Source: Elusimicrobia bacterium RIFCSPLOWO2_01_FULL_54_10
GTDB lineage: Bacteria; Elusimicrobiota; Elusimicrobia; 2-02-FULL-39-32
Length of the DNA: 6,703 bases
Assembly (NCBI GenBank): GCA_001799975.1
Contig: MGUQ01000091.1
Span: forward strand, 1-6,703
Direction: 5' to 3'
The notes beneath the pieces were generated by a model. That model did no database searches, was not told the origin of the DNA, and saw only the letters and a list, made by a program, of their open reading frames with translations. The position numbers were made by a program, and so were the translations under genes. Shown one piece after another: positions 1 to 5,832 of this stretch (position 1 is the stretch's first letter; each line of letters starts with the position of its first letter).

Positions 1-83
1 GGACGATTTGACCGGAACGGTGGACGATTTGCAGCGGAACAGTGGACGATTTGGACCGGAATGGTGGACGATTTAGGCCGGAA
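1..83 (+). repeat. Four tandem 21-22 bp subterminal repeats
   Basis: The ten-base core GGACGATTTG starts at 1, 22 and 44, and as GGACGATTTA at 66. Each copy is followed by a CCGGAA-like block (copy 2 has GCGGAA). The periods are 21, 22 and 22 bp, about two helical turns, so all copies face the same side of the DNA. Such phasing suits cooperative binding by a transposase. The last copy diverges after CCGGAA into AACGCA, the presumed element tip. Confidence 0.9.
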
Positions 84-89
84 AACGCA
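1..89. mobile_element. Terminus of an IS21-family-like insertion sequence (body outside window)
   Basis: The first 89 bases consist of a tandemly repeated motif that ends at CGCA (86-89). After this point the repeat vanishes and ordinary coding sequence follows. Read on the minus strand, the element would begin TGCGTTTTCCGG and continue into repeated AAATCGTCCAC blocks. IS21-family elements (istA/istB type) are known for TG...CA termini carrying several subterminal transposase-binding repeats of about 20 bp, and this end matches that design. No transposase gene is visible because the element would extend to the left of the window. The exact boundary (89, give or take a base or two) is inferred from loss of the repeat and from the terminal CA. 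An unrelated tandem repeat is the main alternative. Confidence 0.68.
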
Positions 90-3000
90 CCCTGCCGCCG
101 CCACTGAACATTATCTTCTGGAAAGCGAGCTGGGCAGGCGGTATCCCAACGCCGCGGTCATCACGCTCGCCCCCATGAAGCGGCCCGCCAGGTATATGGT
201 GGAAAAACTTGAGAATGTATCCAAGTGGCGCGTGGGCGAGGCCATGGACCGGATTTTCGAACTCTTTCCAAAGCAACCCAACAGCCGCATCATCCTGGTC
301 GGTAACAGCATCGGAGCGGCATTGATCCTTCAGGAGCTGGCGATGGCCGTGAAAAATCCATATTCTGCCACGAGGATGGACAATGTCGATCACATCTTCC
401 TCTCCAACGCGGCACTCAGGCTGAGCACAGGGGTCAGCCTCTACGCGAGAATTATGAAACCCCTGGTCCATCTCTTCCTTCGGACGACCCGGATGGAGAT
501 GCTCTCCCCGCTCTTGAAGGGGAAAAGGAACAGGCAATTTCTGGATGAAGTCCGTGAAGGCATCCGTCAAGCGCCGATGCCGGTGATCTTTTACAGCACC
601 ATCAAGGGCACAAACCCCGACAGGGGAGACGGCATCGTCAATCCCTCGCTTGCCCGCGGCATAACTCCTGGCATCAGCATCGTTCAATTCGAGACCTCGC
701 ATTCATATGCGCCCATGGATGTGAAATTCTTCGGCATTCTGGATGTCCTGGTGGAGTGCAGCCGAAAGAACATCAAATTCACCGATTTGGCAGTCAAGCT
801 CTCCTCCCTTGAGAAGCGATTGCTTGAAAACTGCACTCCGGATAATCCGCTTCTGGTGCATCCATCTGATCAGATGAATTTCTCCGATTTAAACATTGAA
901 ATCGGCGTCCGGACCGGAGCTCCCCCTGGAATGTCGAATCTTTCCAAGGCTGCAATCGGTCTCTCATTGTTTGCCGTCGCAGGGGTCATCGCGTGGAGAT
1001 GGCGTCGAGTTCCGAAACCCGTTGATTTAGCCTATAAATCGGGCCTGCCTGTCAGCCCACCGGCAGATGGCACCCCCACCGCCCTCGCCCTCATCGCCAT
1101 GAGCGCGGCGGGGGTGCTGCACCAAATGTGGACGGGGAATGTCGGCACACAGGCAGCATTATGGCCCAGCTTATCATGGTCACTTACGATTGGCGGCATC
1201 ATTTCATTAGTGCTTTTGGGATATATCAGGGCGCACAGACTGAACATCCTTGTGGTCTGGAACCGGATGCTTGACCGTGTTGGATTCGAAAGGCCGGTTC
1301 TGATTCCGGAGGATCCTACAAGAGATTGGAAAACAGTAAAGTATGAAAAAAACAACGATGGTGGCTGGATATTTCATATCGACCGACCGCATAGTTCAGA
1401 TATATATTGGGCCCATATTTTCCCGGATTGGGCAGCTTTGTTTGGATTTAAGAACGCCAATCTCATTGTCGAAAATGAACAGATACCGAATGCGGATGCC
1501 ATCAACGCCAAGATCGACGGCATGCCTGAGCACCTCAAGCCCGCGGTCAGATTCTACGATACCCCTGGAATGGTCAGGATTGAAAATTACCTCAGAAAAT
1601 TCGCATTTAACGGGAAACTGCCCTTGGGAATGAGGGGCGAGTATTTCATGCATGACCGGACAGATGCCCATTTCTTGACCTGGACTCTGATGCCCCACCC
1701 GGTCGTTGGCCTAATGCGTCGCCTTATGAGGCTCCAATTTGACCTAAAAGACCACTATAAATACGACCCTTCAAGTAAATGGAGTGACTTTGACGATGCC
1801 TTGGATGCGTCAGTCGGCATGCTGGAATATACAAGCTTCGAATTGGAGCGCACAAATGCGGATTTTAGGAGAAAAAAAGTCCGGGACATACTTTTGAACC
1901 GCTCGAAGGAGATCCGAGAAGTGATCGAGCAGACTCGGAAGCATTTGCACGATTTTTACAATCTTCCATCAGAGATTTATGAGGAACTGATCGCCATTGA
2001 GGATGAATCCTACAAGCTGCAAGAGAAGAGATCTGGATGGAGCCTGGAGGTCATGTCTAAAGTCTTGCAGGAACAGTCGAGAGAGGGTGAACGGACCGCC
2101 CCAGTCTTGATTACCCTGAGCGCGGCGGGCCGGGAATATTCAAGGGCAGACATAACAAAGCGCTCAAACGGACTGACATATCTCATCAGCTCAGAACGTC
2201 AACGCATACTCACCTACACTGACGATTTTATCGCGATCTCCAACAAGGCGATTAAGAGCAACAAATGGCCTAAAGTTTCCATCGGAATCCCAATAGTTGC
2301 TGGTTCACCCCATATCGACCGGATGTTGACGACGATTCGGAACCAGTTACAATCCCTGGACGAAAAAGGATGCAATGTGGAGATATTTATACTTGTGAAT
2401 GGCGATAATCCGGACGAGAACATACGGACAAAGGAATTGATCCTGGAGCGCACTCACGGTCTTCCCATAAGCGTCAATGTCACACAGAGGGTTGGTGAAC
2501 TCGAAGCGAAGCGAATCCTTGTTGAGACTGCTCATGAGCGTAGAGCGGAAATTATCGCGCTGATAGACGACGATATCAGGATGGAAAAGGGTGCGATCTC
2601 CTCTATGGTGCACATGCTCCTTGCGGAAACAATATCAGGACACGATTTTCCGCCGCTTATCGGAGCCAAGCAAGTCTATGAACACCCAAAACCGTACAGT
2701 GGCGGATGGCACGATGCGGTTCGATATTTTGTAGATGAATTCAGCCGTACGGCATGGCGCGATAGTCGCACAGAGCCCGTCACCTTCAGTCCTCAAAATC
2801 ATGTCACCGGTGCCGGAGTCGTCTTATGGCTGGATTCCTATCCTTCTCGACTTGTTGATGCGGTCATTAGTCTTGATCATGCGGATGGCGCAGAGGTGTC
2901 GACATACACTGATGTTTTCCTGAATCCATTTTTTGGGCCATCCAATGTCCTTATCGACAACGACGCAATTGGGTTCCATCCCATCATGTCGGGTCTGACG

Positions 3001-4488
3001 GATTTCAAGCGGTGGATGAAAATTCAGGCAGGACTTCAAAGGACATTCAATCTATACGGTAAGCTCGAAGGAGAAAAATCAAGAAGGATATTTGCCAGGC
3101 ATCCGCTGATGTCCGGAATTGCAAAAGGTACTTTTATCCAGCGTGTGGCATTTTTTACATTGGTTCTAAGACGGCTGGTTTATTTCTCCGCGGCATGGCT
3201 TCACGCTCGCGGTATTATCTCTTACGGCAATCCCGTCACCATTGACACCTCACCGGTCGGCACCCGCACCTTCCTCATCTTGATAGCTGGGCCTGCCGCT
3301 GGCTTGGCCCACCAGCTCTGGACGGGGCATTTCGGCACGCAGGCGGCTTTCATACCGGGTTCCGGGATGCTCCATTTACTTGGCATCTCCGTTCTGGCCG
3401 GAGCAATGATATCAACAGTCGGCATGAAACATATCGCCGCAAAAGTCAGGGATGTGAACGCACAAACGCTCCATAGGATCAAATTCAGATCGCGGGTGTT
3501 CAAAACCCTGGTCTTTGGAACGGGTGGGGTCTCTTTGGAGAAAAATCTCGCGCTTGATGCCAGAGCACTCGGTATCATCATCGACGAGTTGAAAAAGATT
3601 GAATTCACCGGTTATTTCAACGCAACCATAGTTGATGATTGGGAAGGACACTGGAAAGCGATATTTGAACATCACCATGCCAAGGAGGCCTACGGCTACG
3701 CGCAATTCTATCTTGCGCATGTAAAATCGGCCATCGATGCATTCAGATATGTTCACAATGATTATCCGGGAGAATTGATCCTCAGGACCCCGGCGGAAGT
3801 CGCCCGCGCGGCTTTGGCCATACTCTCCGACATAAAATTCCAGCCTCCAGAAAAAAGAGTGGTGTTAAAAAGTTTTGTTTTCAGAAGCTTATTCATACTT
3901 CTTGCCATTATCGGTGTCGCTGCGTTGATTGGATTTGTTCTCCCTGAAACATTGAGCGCATGGGTAAATTCGGATGTCGATAGCTTCAAAACCATGTTTG
4001 CGGCGGCACCTGTTGTTGGGTTAGGCATCACAAGCACCCCCTCTACTGCTGAAGAAATTGACAATATCCTTGGAAAAACGCTCAATCTGGGCGTAGGCGG
4101 AGAAAAATCAACGCTTGTCGAGCGCCCGCTCTATGTGGTCAAAGTCCCCTCCGGCCTGTCCGACCGTCTGCCGGTGCTAAGAGCCATCAGCCGCCTCAGA
4201 AAAATCGAGAATGCAGAAGTCATCGAGATTTCAAATTCTTCCGAACTTTCTTCTAAATTATTCTCCATCGCCGGCAAAAAAGACAGTTATTCATCCCTGA
4301 ACTTCTTCATCACAAACGACGAGTTCAGTGATCTTGTCAAAGCCTGGGGGGAAGTGCCCGCGTTCATGGGGTCATTTGACATCCGGCTCTGGAATGATCT
4401 GTTGTATTCGTTTGAACCCTCGAAAAAGATTTCTGATGCCATCGCGTCTTATCAAAGCGAAGAAGCCCAGTTCGATGCGTCCCAGTAA
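61..4488 (+). CDS. Giant membrane protein, 5'-truncated: alpha/beta-hydrolase, duplicated membrane hairpin, GT2-like glycosyltransferase
   Basis: I do not recognise a named family for this 1475-codon ORF. Residues about 1-9 come from the insertion-sequence end, and no in-frame stop lies between position 1 and 61, so ATG 61 is only the first available start. Residues 30-240 resemble an alpha/beta-hydrolase lacking its first strands: a nucleophile elbow VGNSIG (80-85, Ser83), a plausible acid in GDGIV (Asp190) and a histidine in TSHSY (His214). Hydrophobic segments lie near 296-313, 340-356, 370-389, 1022-1048, 1068-1086, 1100-1120 and 1271-1294. Residues 735-1000 look like a GT-A glycosyltransferase of family 2 type: VSIGIPIV (739-746), LVNGD (778-782), IDDD (835-838) as metal/NDP-sugar site, TD (950-951) as possible base, and an RW (984-985) recalling QxxRW. 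Regions 391-735, 1121-1270 and 1295-1475 are unassigned; 594-660 is charged and helical. Arg-rich flanks (RWRR at 312-315) would put the glycosyltransferase in the cytoplasm and the hydrolase outside. The reading frame is intact over 4.4 kb, so the remaining part was under selection until recently. Domain calls are by eye. Confidence 0.75.
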   Translation: MVDDLGRKTHPAAATEHYLLESELGRRYPNAAVITLAPMKRPARYMVEKLENVSKWRVGEAMDRIFELFPKQPNSRIILVGNSIGAALILQELAMAVKNPYSATRMDNVDHIFLSNAALRLSTGVSLYARIMKPLVHLFLRTTRMEMLSPLLKGKRNRQFLDEVREGIRQAPMPVIFYSTIKGTNPDRGDGIVNPSLARGITPGISIVQFETSHSYAPMDVKFFGILDVLVECSRKNIKFTDLAVKLSSLEKRLLENCTPDNPLLVHPSDQMNFSDLNIEIGVRTGAPPGMSNLSKAAIGLSLFAVAGVIAWRWRRVPKPVDLAYKSGLPVSPPADGTPTALALIAMSAAGVLHQMWTGNVGTQAALWPSLSWSLTIGGIISLVLLGYIRAHRLNILVVWNRMLDRVGFERPVLIPEDPTRDWKTVKYEKNNDGGWIFHIDRPHSSDIYWAHIFPDWAALFGFKNANLIVENEQIPNADAINAKIDGMPEHLKPAVRFYDTPGMVRIENYLRKFAFNGKLPLGMRGEYFMHDRTDAHFLTWTLMPHPVVGLMRRLMRLQFDLKDHYKYDPSSKWSDFDDALDASVGMLEYTSFELERTNADFRRKKVRDILLNRSKEIREVIEQTRKHLHDFYNLPSEIYEELIAIEDESYKLQEKRSGWSLEVMSKVLQEQSREGERTAPVLITLSAAGREYSRADITKRSNGLTYLISSERQRILTYTDDFIAISNKAIKSNKWPKVSIGIPIVAGSPHIDRMLTTIRNQLQSLDEKGCNVEIFILVNGDNPDENIRTKELILERTHGLPISVNVTQRVGELEAKRILVETAHERRAEIIALIDDDIRMEKGAISSMVHMLLAETISGHDFPPLIGAKQVYEHPKPYSGGWHDAVRYFVDEFSRTAWRDSRTEPVTFSPQNHVTGAGVVLWLDSYPSRLVDAVISLDHADGAEVSTYTDVFLNPFFGPSNVLIDNDAIGFHPIMSGLTDFKRWMKIQAGLQRTFNLYGKLEGEKSRRIFARHPLMSGIAKGTFIQRVAFFTLVLRRLVYFSAAWLHARGIISYGNPVTIDTSPVGTRTFLILIAGPAAGLAHQLWTGHFGTQAAFIPGSGMLHLLGISVLAGAMISTVGMKHIAAKVRDVNAQTLHRIKFRSRVFKTLVFGTGGVSLEKNLALDARALGIIIDELKKIEFTGYFNATIVDDWEGHWKAIFEHHHAKEAYGYAQFYLAHVKSAIDAFRYVHNDYPGELILRTPAEVARAALAILSDIKFQPPEKRVVLKSFVFRSLFILLAIIGVAALIGFVLPETLSAWVNSDVDSFKTMFAAAPVVGLGITSTPSTAEEIDNILGKTLNLGVGGEKSTLVERPLYVVKVPSGLSDRLPVLRAISRLRKIENAEVIEISNSSELSSKLFSIAGKKDSYSSLNFFITNDEFSDLVKAWGEVPAFMGSFDIRLWNDLLYSFEPSKKISDAIASYQSEEAQFDASQ
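1069..1230 (+). repeat. Internal membrane-hairpin module, copy A (residues 337-390)
   Basis: This module begins GTPTALALIA, continues AAGVLHQMWTG and VGTQAALWP, and ends in a second hydrophobic stretch up to GYIRAHR. It matches copy B at residues 1067-1120 in order and spacing: G-T-x-T-x-L-x-L-I-A, A-A-G-x-x-H-Q-x-W-T-G, x-x-G-T-Q-A-A. The two hydrophobic stretches are joined by a short loop carrying the conserved HQ-WTG and GTQAA residues, so it is probably a re-entrant or hairpin membrane element. It lies on the N-terminal side of the glycosyltransferase domain. Confidence 0.8.
3259..3420 (+). repeat. Internal membrane-hairpin module, copy B (residues 1067-1120)
   Basis: This is the second copy of the module, starting GTRTFLILIA, then AAGLAHQLWTG, FGTQAAFIP and a hydrophobic stretch ending near MKHIAAK. 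The best DNA match to copy A is around TGGACGGGG.AT.TCGGCAC.CAGGC.GC, while third positions elsewhere have drifted. That points to an old duplication held by protein-level selection, not a fresh one. It follows the glycosyltransferase domain, so the two copies bracket it. Confidence 0.8.
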
Positions 4489-4501
4489 CATTATTATGTT
4501 A
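4486..4501. promoter_or_regulatory. Palindromic operator-like site 1 (TAACAT-N4-ATGTTA)
   Basis: This is a perfect 6-bp inverted repeat, TAACAT (4486-4491) and ATGTTA (4496-4501), around TATT. It overlaps the TAA stop codon of the upstream giant gene and ends six bases before the -35 element of the ATPase promoter. An identical pair of arms occurs at 4517-4532 with centres 31 bp apart, about three helical turns, as expected for two dimers of one regulator bound on the same DNA face. Confidence 0.65.
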
Positions 4502-4507
4502 TTTAAC

Positions 4508-4536
4508 TTGATTTAATAACATTAATATGTTATATT
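4508..4536 (+). promoter_or_regulatory. Sigma70-type promoter for the ATPase gene
   Basis: A -35 element TTGATT (4508-4513) and a -10 element TATATT (4531-4536) are separated by an ideal 17 bp. Transcription would start at about 4542-4544, at or within the ATG at 4542, so the mRNA would be leaderless or nearly so. Palindrome 2 fills most of the spacer, a classic repression position. A weaker alternative -10, TAATAT at 4523-4528, would give a leader of about seven bases but lacks a good -35. Confidence 0.6.
4517..4532. promoter_or_regulatory. Palindromic operator-like site 2 inside the promoter spacer
   Basis: TAACAT (4517-4522) and ATGTTA (4527-4532) flank TAAT. The arms are identical to site 1; only the central four bases differ. 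It sits between the -35 and -10 elements and overlaps the first two bases of the -10, so a bound protein would exclude RNA polymerase. The regulator is unknown and no DNA-binding regulator gene is adjacent, apart from the helix-turn-helix-like region inside the ATPase itself. Confidence 0.65.
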
Positions 4537-4541
4537 AAATC

Positions 4542-5690
4542 ATGCTATTTAAGAGAAAGCTCAATTTAAACAAGATTTCAGGCTCTGCCTTCATTTTTGG
4601 GCCAAGAATGACCGGCAAAACATCCCTCATCAAACAGCTTCCTGCATCTCTATTTATCGATCTACTGGTTCCTGAAACCGAGCTGGATTTGCGCCAAACT
4701 CCAAAAATTTTCTGGGAACAAGTATCCGCGCTTCCGAAAGGCTCGCTTGTCGTTGTGGATGAAATTCAAAAAGTTCCAGCCCTGCTCAATTATGTCCAAA
4801 AAGGCATCGAGGAGTTGGACATTCGCTTTATTCTTTCCGGGTCCAGCGCTCGCAAACTCAAGAGGGGGGCCGCTAATATGCTGGGCGGCCGTGCGTTGGA
4901 CCTTCGCCTTCATCCGTTGACAGCTGTTGAAATGGGAGATGTGTTCAATCTGGATCAGGCGCTCCAATTTGGAACTCTTCCCAAAGCAGCCCAACTGCTC
5001 ATGGAAAAACGCACGGATGAGGCGCGCCAACTCCTTCGCTCTTACTATACAATCTACATCAAAGAGGAAGTCCAGGCCGAAGCGCTCACGCGAAATGTGG
5101 GGGCCTTTCAAAGATTCCTTCTTGTTGCGGCACAGTCCAATGCGCAGGTGATGGAGTTTTCAAACATCGCCCGGGATTGTTCCGTCCCCATGAACACCGT
5201 TAAGGAATATTATTCCATCCTGGAAGACACCCTCCTGGGGGAATTCCTCTGGCCCTGGGACCGGAGCGAACGCAAGAAGGCGAGGCCCAAGTTTTATTTC
5301 TTTGACAATGGGGTGGTGAGAGCCATGCAAAACCGGCTTATGGATCCCCCCACGCCTGAAGACCTGGGGTTTCTCTTTGAGTGTTGGATGGTTCGGGAGC
5401 TCACGCGCCTGCGGGATTACGCACAAAAACCTTTGGAGTTGTCATTCTGGAGAGAAGGCCCGCATGAGATCGACATCCTGGTCATGCGCGGCGCAAATCC
5501 AGCTTTGGGAATTGAATGCAAGTCTGGGAAAAGTCCGCTAAAGAAAGGGACGGTTCAGGCGTTTCAAAAACGATTTCCGCAAGTTCCTTTGATCGTTGCC
5601 TCCCATCAGGATTCTTCTCCGCGCAAATTGGAGATGGGAATTGAAGTCCTGCCCTGGCGGCACGCCATAGATCGTTTTTGTTCCCTCTGA
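4542..5690 (+). CDS. AAA ATPase with DUF4143 / PD-(D/E)XK nuclease-like C-terminus
   Basis: This 382-residue protein has the layout of the AAA_14/DUF4143 ATPases, whose cellular role is still poorly defined. The P-loop is GPRMTGKT (20-27, Lys26), Walker B is VVVDEIQ (70-76, Asp73-Glu74), a sensor-1-like FILSGSS spans 96-102, and GGR (115-117) may supply an arginine finger. Residues 203-236 read as a winged-helix segment. The C-terminal part has FLFECW (277-282), HEIDIL (308-313) and GIECKSG (323-329), matching the E...D...E-x-K core of PD-(D/E)XK nuclease folds, often degenerate in this family. Length is normal (about 380-420). The start is fixed: an in-frame TAA sits at 4536-4538, and no other standard start precedes the P-loop. 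No Shine-Dalgarno sequence is present. It has its own promoter with twin palindromes and is not coupled to the gene before it. No membrane segment or signal peptide is visible, so it is probably cytoplasmic. Members of this family are scattered among prokaryotes, which suggests horizontal acquisition. Confidence 0.92.
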   Translation: MLFKRKLNLNKISGSAFIFGPRMTGKTSLIKQLPASLFIDLLVPETELDLRQTPKIFWEQVSALPKGSLVVVDEIQKVPALLNYVQKGIEELDIRFILSGSSARKLKRGAANMLGGRALDLRLHPLTAVEMGDVFNLDQALQFGTLPKAAQLLMEKRTDEARQLLRSYYTIYIKEEVQAEALTRNVGAFQRFLLVAAQSNAQVMEFSNIARDCSVPMNTVKEYYSILEDTLLGEFLWPWDRSERKKARPKFYFFDNGVVRAMQNRLMDPPTPEDLGFLFECWMVRELTRLRDYAQKPLELSFWREGPHEIDILVMRGANPALGIECKSGKSPLKKGTVQAFQKRFPQVPLIVASHQDSSPRKLEMGIEVLPWRHAIDRFCSL

Positions 5691-5720
5691 TTGACCCTTC
5701 CGTCGAGCAAATGATATTAT
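5691..5720 (+). promoter_or_regulatory. Promoter for tRNA-Thr (possibly also purD)
   Basis: TTGACC (5691-5696) and TATTAT (5715-5720) are separated by 18 bp, with a TG one base before the -10 (5712-5713), an extended -10 arrangement. Transcription would start near 5727, about three bases before the mature tRNA 5' end. The -35 begins directly after the ATPase stop codon. No intrinsic terminator separates the ATPase from this promoter. Confidence 0.7.
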
Positions 5721-5729
5721 GAACTCATC

Positions 5730-5802
5730 GCTGGCGTAGCTCAACTGGTAGAGCATCCGCTTTGTAAGCGGCAGGTTGGAGGTTCAAGTCCTCTCGCCAG
5801 CT
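5730..5802 (+). tRNA. tRNA-Thr (anticodon UGU)
   Basis: The 73-base sequence folds into a full cloverleaf. The acceptor stem GCTGGCG/CGCCAGC (5730-5736, 5795-5801) pairs perfectly; the D stem is GCTC/GAGC; the anticodon stem has four of five pairs, with a T-C mismatch at 27-43; the T arm is GGAGG/CCTCT with loop TTCAAGT. The anticodon TGT is at 5763-5765 and is followed by A37, usual for t6A-modified ANN decoders; it reads ACA and probably other ACN threonine codons. The discriminator is T73 (5802), accepted by bacterial threonyl-tRNA synthetases. CCA is not encoded, so a CCA-adding enzyme is needed. Confidence 0.96.
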
Positions 5803-5832
5803 TAAATCTCGAGAATCAAAAATAGAAAATAG

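Noticed and set aside
1..83. CRISPR array
   Set aside because: The units are contiguous 21-22 bp copies with no unique spacers, and their end coincides with an insertion-sequence-like CA tip.
73..702. 209-codon minus-strand ORF opposite the hydrolase region
   Set aside because: It is the antisense shadow of a coherent sense frame with a nucleophile elbow; the product is low-complexity in His, Arg and Gly and has no motif.
3222..4085. Minus-strand ORFs of 107-128 codons opposite the distal giant gene
   Set aside because: They overlap each other and the continuous 1475-codon frame and show no plausible ribosome binding site or domain.
4486..4510. Palindrome 1 as an intrinsic terminator of the giant gene
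   Set aside because: The stem would be six A/T-rich pairs with one G-C pair and no proper T run follows; identity with palindrome 2 argues for an operator.
4542..5690. ATPase plus neighbour as a toxin-antitoxin or defence pair
   Set aside because: No small partner gene lies on either side; upstream is the giant gene and downstream a tRNA promoter starting at the next base.
5730..5802. tRNA-Thr as an integration (att) site for an island
   Set aside because: Integrases normally use the tRNA 3' end and place the island beyond it, where purD begins after 30 bp; I see no second copy of the tRNA 3' end in the window and no integrase.
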